Source of the DNA: a virus
Length of the DNA stretch: 38,957 nucleotides
Virus record (IMG/VR): IMGVR_UViG_3300036716_001241
Span: 1-38,957 of that record
Reading direction: 5' to 3' (one strand)
A program made the translations under genes and the position numbers. Positions 8,158 through 15,500 of the stretch are shown here, in pieces (position 1 is the first letter of the stretch; each line of letters opens with the position of its first letter). The notes below the pieces were generated by a model. That model was not told where the DNA came from and searched no databases. It worked only from the letters and a program-made list of their open reading frames with translations.

Positions 8158-10296
8158 TTATTCCTTAGTTAATCCCTCTACTTTAGTACCTGTTTGGTTG
8201 TTTGCTTCTATAATTTGTTGTAACATTATCAGAGATTTCTCTTGATACACCTTTGTTGTCTCTGAATCCGTTACTTGATGTTCTGCCATTTTTTTCATTG
8301 TATCTGGTTCTTCTGCAGATACTTTTTGTTCTATTGCGGTTGATTGTTCTCCTATAACTTCTGCACTATCTTTATTCGCCTTACTTATATCTCTTGCAGC
8401 TAATCCTGCATCTATTGCGAGAGATGCTGCCGTTCCAAGTCCAGGAATTATTGAAGCAGCTCCACTTGCAATTTCTCCTACTGCACCTGCCAAATCACCT
8501 TTCATCAATCTACTGAGTCCAAATCCAAGTCCAGCTATAAGTCCTACACCAGGTATTTTCTTTAAAGCACTTTTCGCTAAAGTCTTACCTGCTATTTTTG
8601 CAGTTCCTTTTGTAACCGCTGCTTTGGCTGCCGCACCATAAACTTTTTTACCAGTTGATTTCATTATAGCACCACCACCTTTTTTGGTTAATGCTTTTTT
8701 ACCTGCAACTCCTAAAGCAGCCTTACCCATTAACTTAGTACCACCACTTTTCATAGATTTCAGCATTCCACCTTTTCCAAAACCTTTAAGCATACCCATG
8801 CTCCGCGCTGCAGTAAGAAGAAGAGTTACGGCCGTAAGGCCAAGGGTTGCCTTTATTAAAAAACTCATTACTTTTTGTAGGCCCTCAATCCCTTTATTTA
8901 AATTTTTGGTCATATTCGCTTGTTGTTTTTTAATATCTTTGTCGGCATCTTTTACTTCCATTTTTCCACCTGCCAACTTACTCAATTCATCTACTGAAAC
9001 TCCAATTGAATCTGCCAATGCTCTTCTTTGAAGAACATTCATCTTTTCTAATTCTGCCTTACCACCAATTTGTTTTACTACATCTGCGGCTGCTCCTGCT
9101 AAATCACCCTCAAGTGCTAATGCTCTTGCCTTATTATAATTTAATTGTTTACCAATTAACATTGAGGCTTCCATTTCTTTCTCTATGGAAGATTCAAAGT
9201 CTAATAGGGAATTGGCTATTTTAGCTGTAGTTGCTAAATTTAATCCTAACTTTCTTGCCTGAACTGCAGCCTTAGCTATATTTTTTCCACCATCTAAACC
9301 AAACTCAGCAAACATTTCTGTATTTGCTGCAATATCATTCATAATGGCTCCAGGAGCGACATTATTTGATTCTGCTAACGCAGCTGTAAATTCTAAGGTT
9401 GCTTTTGCACCCGCTTCACCAGCTGACGAAATTGATTCCATTGCTTTAAAAACTTGAATACCTGTTTCTGAAGAGACACCAAGTGATTTTGACATCAAAC
9501 CAAAATAATTTACATTTTCTTTTGTAACGGCACCTATTCCACCCAAATTATTTGCTAATTCTCCTGCAATTTTTGTACCATCGATTCCCAATACTGAAAG
9601 TGATGAATTAACCAAAGTTAACTTTGAAGCCAACTGTATAGATTGATTAGCGGAAGTTCCCAATTCGTCTTGGAAATCAAAAGCTTGTTTAACTCCCATA
9701 CTAAGCATTTTAACAACTGCTACTAATGCAGCCAACATTAAAACAAATGGATTTTTTAATAATGCCATTGAAAATAACTCAGCCTGTGCAACCATACCTT
9801 TCATGCCCGAAACACTTGATCCTATAGTACCAAGTAATTTGTCAGTAAGTTGATGTTGTACTTGAACTTTTGCAACCATATCTTTATTTTTATCATAAAG
9901 TTGTTTAGTAAACTTTGTTTGTTTTTTAAGTTCTTTTACTTTTTCTTTAGCCTCAACAGTACCAATCTTTTCTAACTTTCTAACTTCAGCAGCTGCTTTT
10001 AAAATTTTCTTTTTATGTGCTACCATATCGAAAGCTAATGCAGATTCTTTATCGGTAAGATCACGAAGTTCATCTTGGACATCTGAAAGTCCTTGTGTAA
10101 TTTTTAGTTCTTTCTTCTTAATTGTTAAAATAAGCTTTGCTGATTTAATATCTTTCTCTCGTTCAGCTCTTTGTGTCTTATTTAACCCATCAATACCTTT
10201 TAATAATCCTTTGATTTTTTCTTGCTGAGCTGCTTGTTCTTCCGTAAGCTTGATAATTTGTTCAGCATTTTCGAGTGCTCTATCTGAGTCGGCCAT
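8158..10296 (-). CDS. Tail tape measure protein (gp29-like)
   Basis: This 712-residue protein has a long charged alpha-helical N-terminus (1-170, coiled coil rich in K, E and Q), a hydrophobic span NPFVLMLAALVAVVKML near 180-196, an alanine-rich helical middle and a second hydrophobic block LIKATLGLTAVTLLLTAA near 480-500. A basic Gly/Ala/Lys stretch follows, then glycine-rich hydrophobic segments at about 580-640. This mixture of coiled coil and membrane-active segments is typical of tape measures, which set tail length and may help DNA cross the inner membrane. Its place between the gp26-like/frameshift genes and the tube-cap-like gene matches tail operons in general. T4 gp29 is 590 residues, so a slightly longer tail is possible. 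Confidence 0.85.
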   Translation of the reverse strand: MADSDRALENAEQIIKLTEEQAAQQEKIKGLLKGIDGLNKTQRAEREKDIKSAKLILTIKKKELKITQGLSDVQDELRDLTDKESALAFDMVAHKKKILKAAAEVRKLEKIGTVEAKEKVKELKKQTKFTKQLYDKNKDMVAKVQVQHQLTDKLLGTIGSSVSGMKGMVAQAELFSMALLKNPFVLMLAALVAVVKMLSMGVKQAFDFQDELGTSANQSIQLASKLTLVNSSLSVLGIDGTKIAGELANNLGGIGAVTKENVNYFGLMSKSLGVSSETGIQVFKAMESISSAGEAGAKATLEFTAALAESNNVAPGAIMNDIAANTEMFAEFGLDGGKNIAKAAVQARKLGLNLATTAKIANSLLDFESSIEKEMEASMLIGKQLNYNKARALALEGDLAGAAADVVKQIGGKAELEKMNVLQRRALADSIGVSVDELSKLAGGKMEVKDADKDIKKQQANMTKNLNKGIEGLQKVMSFLIKATLGLTAVTLLLTAARSMGMLKGFGKGGMLKSMKSGGTKLMGKAALGVAGKKALTKKGGGAIMKSTGKKVYGAAAKAAVTKGTAKIAGKTLAKSALKKIPGVGLIAGLGFGLSRLMKGDLAGAVGEIASGAASIIPGLGTAASLAIDAGLAARDISKANKDSAEVIGEQSTAIEQKVSAEEPDTMKKMAEHQVTDSETTKVYQEKSLIMLQQIIEANNQTGTKVEGLTKE

Positions 10297-10322
10297 TTAT
10301 TTTTTCCTATTTAAAATTAGAA

Positions 10323-10535
10323 TTAAAATCCTAATTCTCTATCATACTTCATATATTTATTTGGATTCTTTTTAAAATCCTTTATGAAATCTGCAACCTC
10401 TTCATTCCCTTTATCTATAATTGATTGAATTTTCTTATCACTAAGTTTTTGAATATCTCTCTTCAGGCGTGCAAAGAAACCCTCTAACAAACCTGCTTCG
10501 TGTAATTTTCTTAGTTGTGATTCTTTAATTTTCAT
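10323..10535 (-). CDS. Small basic protein with possible capsid-targeting N-terminus
   Basis: This 70-residue basic protein begins MKIKESQLRKLHEAGLLE, followed by an amphipathic lysine-rich helix region. The start resembles the MIKLK(x)LIxE leaders seen at 34-39 kb. It contains two (I/L)xE sites, LHE at residue 13 and LLE at residue 18, that a T4-type prohead protease could cut. MKI(K/T)xxQLR starts recur in small proteins of marine phages. It has its own TGATATTTAT element 30 bases upstream and an AGGGAAAA ribosome binding site, so it can be expressed apart from the gp26-like gene. It lies just before the tape measure, so a tail role is equally possible. The function is not known. Confidence 0.68.
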   Translation of the reverse strand: MKIKESQLRKLHEAGLLEGFFARLKRDIQKLSDKKIQSIIDKGNEEVADFIKDFKKNPNKYMKYDRELGF

Positions 10536-10565
10536 GGAATTTTCCCTATATGATTTTATTCAGTA

Positions 10566-10575
10566 ATAAATATCA
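10566..10575 (-). promoter_or_regulatory. TGATATTTAT element (candidate late promoter) before the 70-residue gene
   Basis: This is an exact copy of the 10-mer, 30 bases upstream of the ATG at 10535 and just past the stop of the frameshifted frame. It is followed by an AGGGAAAA ribosome binding site. It would allow this small gene and the tape measure to be transcribed separately from the gp26-like gene. Confidence 0.55.
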
Positions 10576-10579
10576 AACT

Positions 10580-10798
10580 TTAAGATTTTTGAAATCTTTG
10601 CTTAGGTTGTTGTTTTTCTATTTCTGCGTTTTCTTTTTGCCGAGTATCAATTAACAATTTAAGATAAAATCTCCTTAAATATACTGGCATAGTGTAAATT
10701 TCGGAAAAGGTGAATCCCTTTCCATGATAAATTATATTGTAAATTTCTTCGTGAAGTTCTTTTTTATAATTCGGACTCAGGCCAAAAAAATCGTACTC
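10580..10798 (-). CDS. Start-less +1-frame extension of the gp26-like gene (probable frameshifted tail chaperone)
   Basis: An open frame of 72 codons lies +1 relative to the gp26-like gene and overlaps its last 12 codons. It is bounded upstream by TAG at 10801-10799. It has no ATG, GTG or TTG until deep inside, yet it encodes a sensible peptide: SPNYKKELHEEIYNIIYHG, then KGFTFSEIYTMPVYLRRFY. A run of seven T at 10790-10784 (0 frame TTT TTT TGG) follows an AGGAG at 10800-10796. Phe-tRNA slipping +1 on TTTT would fuse 253 residues of the gp26-like protein to 67 new ones. Position before the tape measure matches the frameshifted G/GT-type chaperone pairs of other phages. It might instead use a CTG or ATT start. 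Confidence 0.65.
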   Translation of the reverse strand, partial: EYDFFGLSPNYKKELHEEIYNIIYHGKGFTFSEIYTMPVYLRRFYLKLLIDTRQKENAEIEKQQPKQRFQKS

Positions 10799-11543
10799 CT
10801 ATTGGTATATTTACCGTATGGAGTTCTCCTATTTGACTTTCGTATTCACAATCAAAATTTATATCAGGTGATACTGAATTATATTTTTTACGAAATGCTT
10901 TTGTGTCTAATGATAAGAACTGATTATCAACAAAATTATTAATAGTTTTTCGTTCAGTTTCACCATCAACCGAAATAATTTGTTTTTTTAGACGAGTTGT
11001 TAATTCATTTGATACTCCAGTTACCTTTGATAACTTATCATATGCTTTAACTTCTTTATCAATTTCTTTCTCGTCTTTATGTGTGAGTAATTTAAATTCA
11101 AGTTTCTTCTTAGTGTTAGGTAAAGTAAATGAAAATTTGTTTTCTTTTGCACTATTAAAAACTTTTTCATCTATTTCCTTATTCTTTAACTCTGTTAAAT
11201 TAAAAGTATGTTCTACTTCTAATCCCGTATCTGGATCTTCTATCACTACTGTATAGTCTTTACCATATCCCAATACTCTTGTGCCTACCATTAGTGCATT
11301 TTTATCACCAATTAGTAAGTCATCTATACTAACTTTAGGGTCTGCGATAACACTTTCTAAAAGTTTATCTATTACTACTCCCTTTTCAATTAAGTTTGTT
11401 GAAGTTAATATATCTTCTTCTCTTGCTGTCATATATTTGACATCGATTGTTCCTGAATGAAGTGGACTATCCTCTGGATAGAGTGAACCTTTTGAAGGTA
11501 GAGCCAGAACTTCGGTCGGAAAATCGTACTGATTTTCAGCCAT
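10764..11543 (-). CDS. gp26: gp26-like T4 baseplate-hub/tail assembly protein
   Basis: This 259-residue protein matches the T4 'base plate protein' (gp26) family as I know it: LPSKGSLYPEDSPL near the N-terminus, YMTAREEDILT (about 37-47) and LLIGDKNALMVGTRVLGYG (about 77-95), followed by a charged helical middle. In T4, gp26 is listed as a baseplate hub component. Members of this family in marine phages sit just before the tape measure, where other phages place tail assembly chaperones. The ATG has AGGAG seven bases upstream. A sense-oriented T4-type box TATAAATA lies at 11585-11578. The last codons contain a seven-T run and overlap an open +1 frame. Confidence 0.8.
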   Translation of the reverse strand: MAENQYDFPTEVLALPSKGSLYPEDSPLHSGTIDVKYMTAREEDILTSTNLIEKGVVIDKLLESVIADPKVSIDDLLIGDKNALMVGTRVLGYGKDYTVVIEDPDTGLEVEHTFNLTELKNKEIDEKVFNSAKENKFSFTLPNTKKKLEFKLLTHKDEKEIDKEVKAYDKLSKVTGVSNELTTRLKKQIISVDGETERKTINNFVDNQFLSLDTKAFRKKYNSVSPDINFDCEYESQIGELHTVNIPIGVRFFWPESEL

Positions 11544-11577
11544 TTTTTTTCTCCTATGAAATGTGTTTAAAACCGTT

Positions 11578-11585
11578 TATTTATA
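11578..11585 (-). promoter_or_regulatory. Sense-oriented T4-type late box TATAAATA before the gp26-like gene
   Basis: The coding strand reads TATAAATA 34 bases upstream of the ATG at 11543, the T4 late promoter consensus in the correct direction. It is the only intergenic sense copy I noticed; other genes have TGATATTTAT instead. An AT-rich inverted repeat (ATTATTTTAA...TTTAAAATAAT) lies just upstream at about 11591-11611. Confidence 0.35.
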
Positions 11586-11617
11586 ATAACTATTATTTTA
11601 ATTTAAAATAATCAAAT

Positions 11618-11848
11618 TTATTTTTTTTGTTGTGAAAAAATCTTTTCAGCTCCTGCTATACCGAAACTACCTAATGTAGTTAATAGAAAAGAATTATAAA
11701 CAACTTCGTTAATTACTAAATCCTTACCAATAGCACCTGTTACAATATCTGCAGTTGCAAATATTACCATCACTGCAAACGCACCAAACCCTATAATAGA
11801 TTTCTCGTTATATGAGTTATCATCTTTAAAAATATCTTTAAAGGCCAT
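11618..11848 (-). CDS. Small two-span membrane protein (holin-like size)
   Basis: This 76-residue protein has two hydrophobic stretches, IIGFGAFAVMVIFATADIVTG (about 18-38) and YNSFLLTTLGSFGIAGAE (about 51-68), separated by GKDLVINE, with a charged N-terminus and a lysine-rich C-terminus. Size and topology fit a class II holin, but no other lysis gene is nearby and the topology alone is not decisive. It lies between the tail tube and gp26-like genes, on the same strand, with an AAGG ribosome binding site. Similar small membrane proteins are found in other marine T4-like tail clusters without a known function. Confidence 0.65.
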   Translation of the reverse strand: MAFKDIFKDDNSYNEKSIIGFGAFAVMVIFATADIVTGAIGKDLVINEVVYNSFLLTTLGSFGIAGAEKIFSQQKK

Positions 11849-11866
11849 GTTGTTTTCCTTATAGTT

Positions 11867-12358
11867 TTAGAACGAAAGTACTGCGTAGTCGTAACGAAGT
11901 GTTAACGATATATCAGCGACATCTGCTCCATTAGCAAAATCTAAGTCATTGAAGTTAGCGGTTTGTATGAAAGCACCTTTCAATACCCACTCCTCAACTT
12001 TATCACCTACTGGACCTAAAAGATTAAATTTAATCTCTTTCTTATAAAAATCTGAATATCCATCACGACCTGTTACTGATTCGTGGTGTAATCTTACCCA
12101 CTCCATAACTGCCTGTGCTCCACTTGGAACGATTGGATCATATAGAGTTATTTCTAAAGGCTCCCATGTACCTTTACCTTTAATATATCTTTTAATATTG
12201 ATATGATTAAGTTCAACTTCTTCAAAGGTAATTTGTGGTCGATTCATTGTCTTTACAAAATAAGAAGGTATTCCGTCAATATACATGACGAAACGATTTT
12301 TCGTTTTCGGTTCAAACGGTGTAAAAAAGATTTCGTCTGCTGCTAATATGTCGGCCAT
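11867..12358 (-). CDS. gp19: Tail tube protein (gp19)
   Basis: This 163-residue tube protein polymerises into the inner tail tube. The start at 12358 was chosen because GGAG lies eight bases before it and gives MADILAADE, the same form as other genes here. An in-frame ATG at 12370 lacks a good ribosome binding site and overlaps that GGAG. T4 gp19 is also 163 residues. The sequence shows the tube pattern: NRFVMYIDGIPSYFVKTMNRP early, WEPLEITLYDPI in the middle and ADISLTLRYDYAVLSF at the end. A TGATATTTAT element lies about 45 bases upstream, and a strong terminator separates it from the sheath gene, so it has its own transcript, as expected for a high-copy protein. Confidence 0.86.
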   Translation of the reverse strand: MADILAADEIFFTPFEPKTKNRFVMYIDGIPSYFVKTMNRPQITFEEVELNHINIKRYIKGKGTWEPLEITLYDPIVPSGAQAVMEWVRLHHESVTGRDGYSDFYKKEIKFNLLGPVGDKVEEWVLKGAFIQTANFNDLDFANGADVADISLTLRYDYAVLSF

Positions 12359-12402
12359 TTTGTTCTCCATTTTAATTATTTGCCGTTAATTTTTCTTCGA
12401 TA

Positions 12403-12412
12403 ATAAATATCA
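12403..12412 (-). promoter_or_regulatory. TGATATTTAT element before the tail tube gene
   Basis: An exact copy 44 bases upstream of the chosen gp19 start, between the sheath terminator and gp19. The sheath-tube gap of about 250 bases contains this element, the terminator and short T-rich direct repeats (two AGAAGTTTTTT copies at about 12461-12482), and no gene I can see. Confidence 0.6.
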
Positions 12413-12552
12413 GAAATCTAAAAAAAATGAATCTACACACTATAATTATATATCATTATTAGAAGTTTTTTAGAAGTTTTTTCTATAGAGTCAAAATTTT
12501 CCCTTAAAAGAAAATGAGACACCCCGACTTTTTGACTTTTTTCGTAGAAATG

Positions 12553-12581
12553 AAAAACCCACACTCTAAATTGAATGTGGG
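12553..12581 (-). terminator. Intrinsic terminator after the tail sheath gene
   Basis: On the coding strand CCCACATTC and GAGTGTGGG form a nine-pair stem (one G-T pair) with the loop AATTTA, followed by five T. It begins about 36 bases after the sheath stop and separates sheath from tube transcripts. Confidence 0.82.
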
Positions 12582-12617
12582 CTCTTCGTTATAAGACAGT
12601 ATTTTTATAAGTTAAAC

Positions 12618-14984
12618 TTACTCAGGGAATGCTGCCCCAGTTGGTTGAACAACAAAATCCAACACAATGAACTCTGCAGTTCTCGTAGGTTGAATAAAGA
12701 TTTGTCCTCTCAACTCATTTCTATCAACAACATCTGGTGTGTTGTTAGAGTCATCCATCACTACTTTAAATGCTGACAAACCACTATTAGCTTGAACTGA
12801 TTCTAAGAATGGATTAACTATTCCTAAGAATCTGTTTCTTGTTGATGCTGTGTTTTGTTCGAACACCAAGTATCTTGAAGATGAAGCAATGAATTTACGA
12901 AGTCTAATTAATAGTCTTCGAACATTGATTCTATCAAGAGCTGATGGTTTTCCCTGTAATGTTTTTTGTCCAAACACTACAACTCCTTGTCCAGGAAAAG
13001 ATGCAATTGGATTAACACGACCTTCATAAAGAGTATCTCTCTCTGTATGTGTTAGTCTTGTTTTTGCTTCCACTACACTTCCTAATCCACCTCTGTTTAA
13101 ACCTGCAGGTGCGAACCATTCGTGTGCTACACTATCTGTAAATGCGATTACTCCAGGTAGTACAACTGATGGCGGAACCCAAACTGGTTTAGATTTAGTG
13201 GTATCAATCACTTTGACCCAAGGATAATAAGTTGCTGCATAGTTAGTATCAAGAGCGTTTATATCACTAACTGCATTTGATACTGAACGACCCCATCTTG
13301 AACCATCCATTACATAGAAAGCATCAGCACGAGCTTCAACTTTACTAATTGCATGTTTGGTTACTGCTGAGTGATATTCATGGACAACACCAGGTGTTAC
13401 CAATAAATTAATATCATACTCATCAGGGTTACTAATTGCATTAATTGCTCTCTCATATGATTTTGAACCACTTGCTAAAGTACCACTACAATCAAATCCT
13501 TGTGTATTTGATGTAGAAATATCAGTACCAGTTGCTTTTAATGTAGTTGGATTATCTCCATCATATCCACCTTGAAGTGGTGCAACAAACTTTAACTGTG
13601 CTTTATCAGCTACACTTAATGTTAGTAATGTAGAACCATTAGCTGCAGTATCTACACTTAAATCTGTAGCTGCATTTACATGCCCATACATATTTTCTAA
13701 ACTAAATGCTGCATTTCCACCTGTACCACCACTTGCTGGTAAAGGTGCTAAGTATTGTTTGTTATTGTCAGCGTCAAAATCCCATCCATAATATTGATTT
13801 TTATCAAATTTAGATGTAGATGAATTAGTCTGATTTATCACAAAACTACCACTTGGTACTGTTGAAGTTCCAAGAGTTGGATTAGATACTGCTGCAAAAC
13901 CATGTGGTACTAATGCTTCATTAATACCTTCAAGTTCTGTTTCATAATCACTAATACGAATATGAACTGAACCATCTGTTCCAGGCCAATCACCATTAAA
14001 GGTTAATTTACCTACCGAATCACTTGTTACATATCTATCACCGATTCGTCTTGGTGCATAGTTTGGTGAATCTGGATCAAAATTGAGGTCTACAAATGAT
14101 TCTAATACTTCTTTATCATTAGTTTCACCAGGATTGTTTCTCAATACACGAAGTGTAAAGTGAGCCCAATCACTACCAGCTTTTCCACCTGCTGCAATTA
14201 AATCTGCAATAGCAATTTTGAAATCACCATTAACAGAATTTCCATGTGATTTAGATTTAATCTTAAATAGATTTTTTCTAGCTCCACCACTTAATTGTGA
14301 AATGAAGTAAGGTGAAGTTGCCACACTATAATCATGAGTAAAATCTTCACCTGATGATGCTGATGCTGCACTCAATAGTGTAGTTGCATCAAATCCATGT
14401 TGAGATGAAAATTCCTTGTATTCTTTATACACATATACATTTGTATTTGTAGTTTGTGGGTCTGAACCAAAAACTTTTGTTACATAGTTATCTGAACCAG
14501 TATCAAATGAGATTGTTTTTGCAACACTATTAATTGTTAATGTAGTTGCATTCCAATCAGCACTTGCATCAACAGTAACCATAGCAGCTGCTCCCAAATC
14601 TAAAGATGAGTTTGCTCTTGATGGGTGTAATACTGCAACAACTTTAGCAGTTGATCCAGCGGATCCTGTTTGTGCTAATATTGGTGTTAAACTTAATCTT
14701 AATGTACTTGGTTGATAACCACCCAATCCTAAGATACGAACTATCGTAACAGAAGGTGCGTGTTTTAAATATTCCTGGGCTGTCATTGGTACATAGAATC
14801 GACTATCCAAATCACCAAAGATATTTTTAAATTCTGAAAAACTCGATACACGAGTCGGTGTAAATGCGGGGCCTTTAACGGTTGGACCGATAACTGCAGC
14901 ACCTATTTCAGCAATACCTTGTGGTAGAAAGGATAAGTCTTTTTCTCGTGTAAATACACCAGGACTTACTATTCTTTCAGCCAT
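12618..14984 (-). CDS. gp18: Contractile tail sheath protein (gp18)
   Basis: This 788-residue sheath protein carries the family start (SPGVFTREKD) and the conserved C-terminal sheath domain: TLQGKPSALDRINVRRLL, then FIASSSRYLVFEQNT, RGQIFIQPTRTAEFIVLDF and QPTGAAF at the end. The C-terminal domain forms the inner sheath that grips the tube, and the middle part (about 110-520) is variable surface decoration. It is longer than T4 gp18 (659 residues), with the excess in the middle. The ribosome binding site is AGGAGAATAAAAATG. A TGATATTTAT element lies 57 bases upstream and an intrinsic terminator follows 36 bases after the stop, so the gene forms its own unit. Confidence 0.93.
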   Translation of the reverse strand: MAERIVSPGVFTREKDLSFLPQGIAEIGAAVIGPTVKGPAFTPTRVSSFSEFKNIFGDLDSRFYVPMTAQEYLKHAPSVTIVRILGLGGYQPSTLRLSLTPILAQTGSAGSTAKVVAVLHPSRANSSLDLGAAAMVTVDASADWNATTLTINSVAKTISFDTGSDNYVTKVFGSDPQTTNTNVYVYKEYKEFSSQHGFDATTLLSAASASSGEDFTHDYSVATSPYFISQLSGGARKNLFKIKSKSHGNSVNGDFKIAIADLIAAGGKAGSDWAHFTLRVLRNNPGETNDKEVLESFVDLNFDPDSPNYAPRRIGDRYVTSDSVGKLTFNGDWPGTDGSVHIRISDYETELEGINEALVPHGFAAVSNPTLGTSTVPSGSFVINQTNSSTSKFDKNQYYGWDFDADNNKQYLAPLPASGGTGGNAAFSLENMYGHVNAATDLSVDTAANGSTLLTLSVADKAQLKFVAPLQGGYDGDNPTTLKATGTDISTSNTQGFDCSGTLASGSKSYERAINAISNPDEYDINLLVTPGVVHEYHSAVTKHAISKVEARADAFYVMDGSRWGRSVSNAVSDINALDTNYAATYYPWVKVIDTTKSKPVWVPPSVVLPGVIAFTDSVAHEWFAPAGLNRGGLGSVVEAKTRLTHTERDTLYEGRVNPIASFPGQGVVVFGQKTLQGKPSALDRINVRRLLIRLRKFIASSSRYLVFEQNTASTRNRFLGIVNPFLESVQANSGLSAFKVVMDDSNNTPDVVDRNELRGQIFIQPTRTAEFIVLDFVVQPTGAAFPE

Positions 14985-15041
14985 TTTTATTCTCCTAAAA
15001 TGTTATAAATTATTATATATCGGAACGATATATTTCGGTTA

Positions 15042-15051
15042 ATAAATATCA
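15042..15051 (-). promoter_or_regulatory. TGATATTTAT element before the tail sheath gene
   Basis: An exact copy 57 bases upstream of the gp18 ATG. The leader between them includes an AT-rich stretch and ends in the AGGAG ribosome binding site. Confidence 0.6.
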
Positions 15052-15095
15052 CGCAATGATCCCAAAAGGGGCCAACCTGATACTTTTTTAAACTA

Positions 15096-15434
15096 TTAGG
15101 AAGCTTTTTCTTGACTGGAAGCTGTATCAGTAGATGATTCTACTGGAGCAGGTGTTTCTACTGGTGTAAATACTCCTGTTTGTGGGTCGAGATTACCTGG
15201 ACCATACTTTTCATTCAAAGATTTCACAAGTTCTTGTTCTGTAGATTGAGTTTCAGTATACTTTGCTTCTAACTGAACTTCAGTTTCTTCTAATGAATTA
15301 AGTTGTTGAACTAAAAGAACCTTTCTTACTTTAACTGCTCCAAAATCGTTTTGGATAGCTGCATAAGAATCTCTCAATCCTGAAAGTGAACTTAACTCTT
15401 CAGTTGTGAACTTTACTTCTTTTGATTTTGCCAT
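15096..15434 (-). CDS. Coiled-coil protein of unknown function
   Basis: This 112-residue protein is one long helix (about 8-75) with heptad-like spacing (LSSLSGLRDSYAAIQ, VLLVQQLNSLEETEVQLEA), followed by KYGPGNLDPQTGVFTPVE and a Ser/Thr/Pro/Glu-rich tail. KYGxGxLDxxTGxxTP-type endings recur in small proteins beside fibre and sheath genes of marine myophages, so a structural or assembly role is plausible, but no function is known to me. It has its own TGATATTTAT element 37 bases upstream and an AAGGAG ribosome binding site, and it lies between the fibre with the S74 domain and the sheath gene. Confidence 0.68.
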   Translation of the reverse strand: MAKSKEVKFTTEELSSLSGLRDSYAAIQNDFGAVKVRKVLLVQQLNSLEETEVQLEAKYTETQSTEQELVKSLNEKYGPGNLDPQTGVFTPVETPAPVESSTDTASSQEKAS

Positions 15435-15471
15435 TATATAACTCCTTATGTTATAACTTTATTAACTATAT

Positions 15472-15481
15472 ATAAATATCA
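15472..15481 (-). promoter_or_regulatory. TGATATTTAT element before the 112-residue coiled-coil gene
   Basis: An exact copy 37 bases upstream of the ATG at 15434, touching the hairpin that ends the S74 fibre gene. An AAGGAG ribosome binding site follows. Confidence 0.58.
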
Positions 15482-15500
15482 AGTTTTTATCCAAAAACTT
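15481..15500 (-). terminator. Hairpin at the end of the S74 fibre gene
   Basis: AAGTTTTT and AAAAACTT form a perfect eight-pair stem with a four-base loop at the stop codon of the 1183-residue fibre. On the coding strand the T stretch is inside the stem, not after it. The reverse strand has a run of T after the stem, so the hairpin may protect a 3' end or act against antisense transcription rather than be a standard terminator. Confidence 0.45.

Noticed and set aside
10764-10800. Classical -1 slippery heptamer at the end of the gp26-like gene
   Set aside because: The downstream open frame is +1, and the T run is not in X-XXY-YYZ register for -1; +1 (or -2) slipping is needed.
12358-12370. 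Upstream ATG for the tail tube protein
   Set aside because: It overlaps the GGAG that serves the second ATG; the shorter form has the same length as T4 gp19.
12461-12542. Short T-rich direct repeats between sheath and tube genes
   Set aside because: Two-copy repeats of about ten bases in an AT-rich gap; no spacer pattern for CRISPR and no pairing to suggest an RNA.
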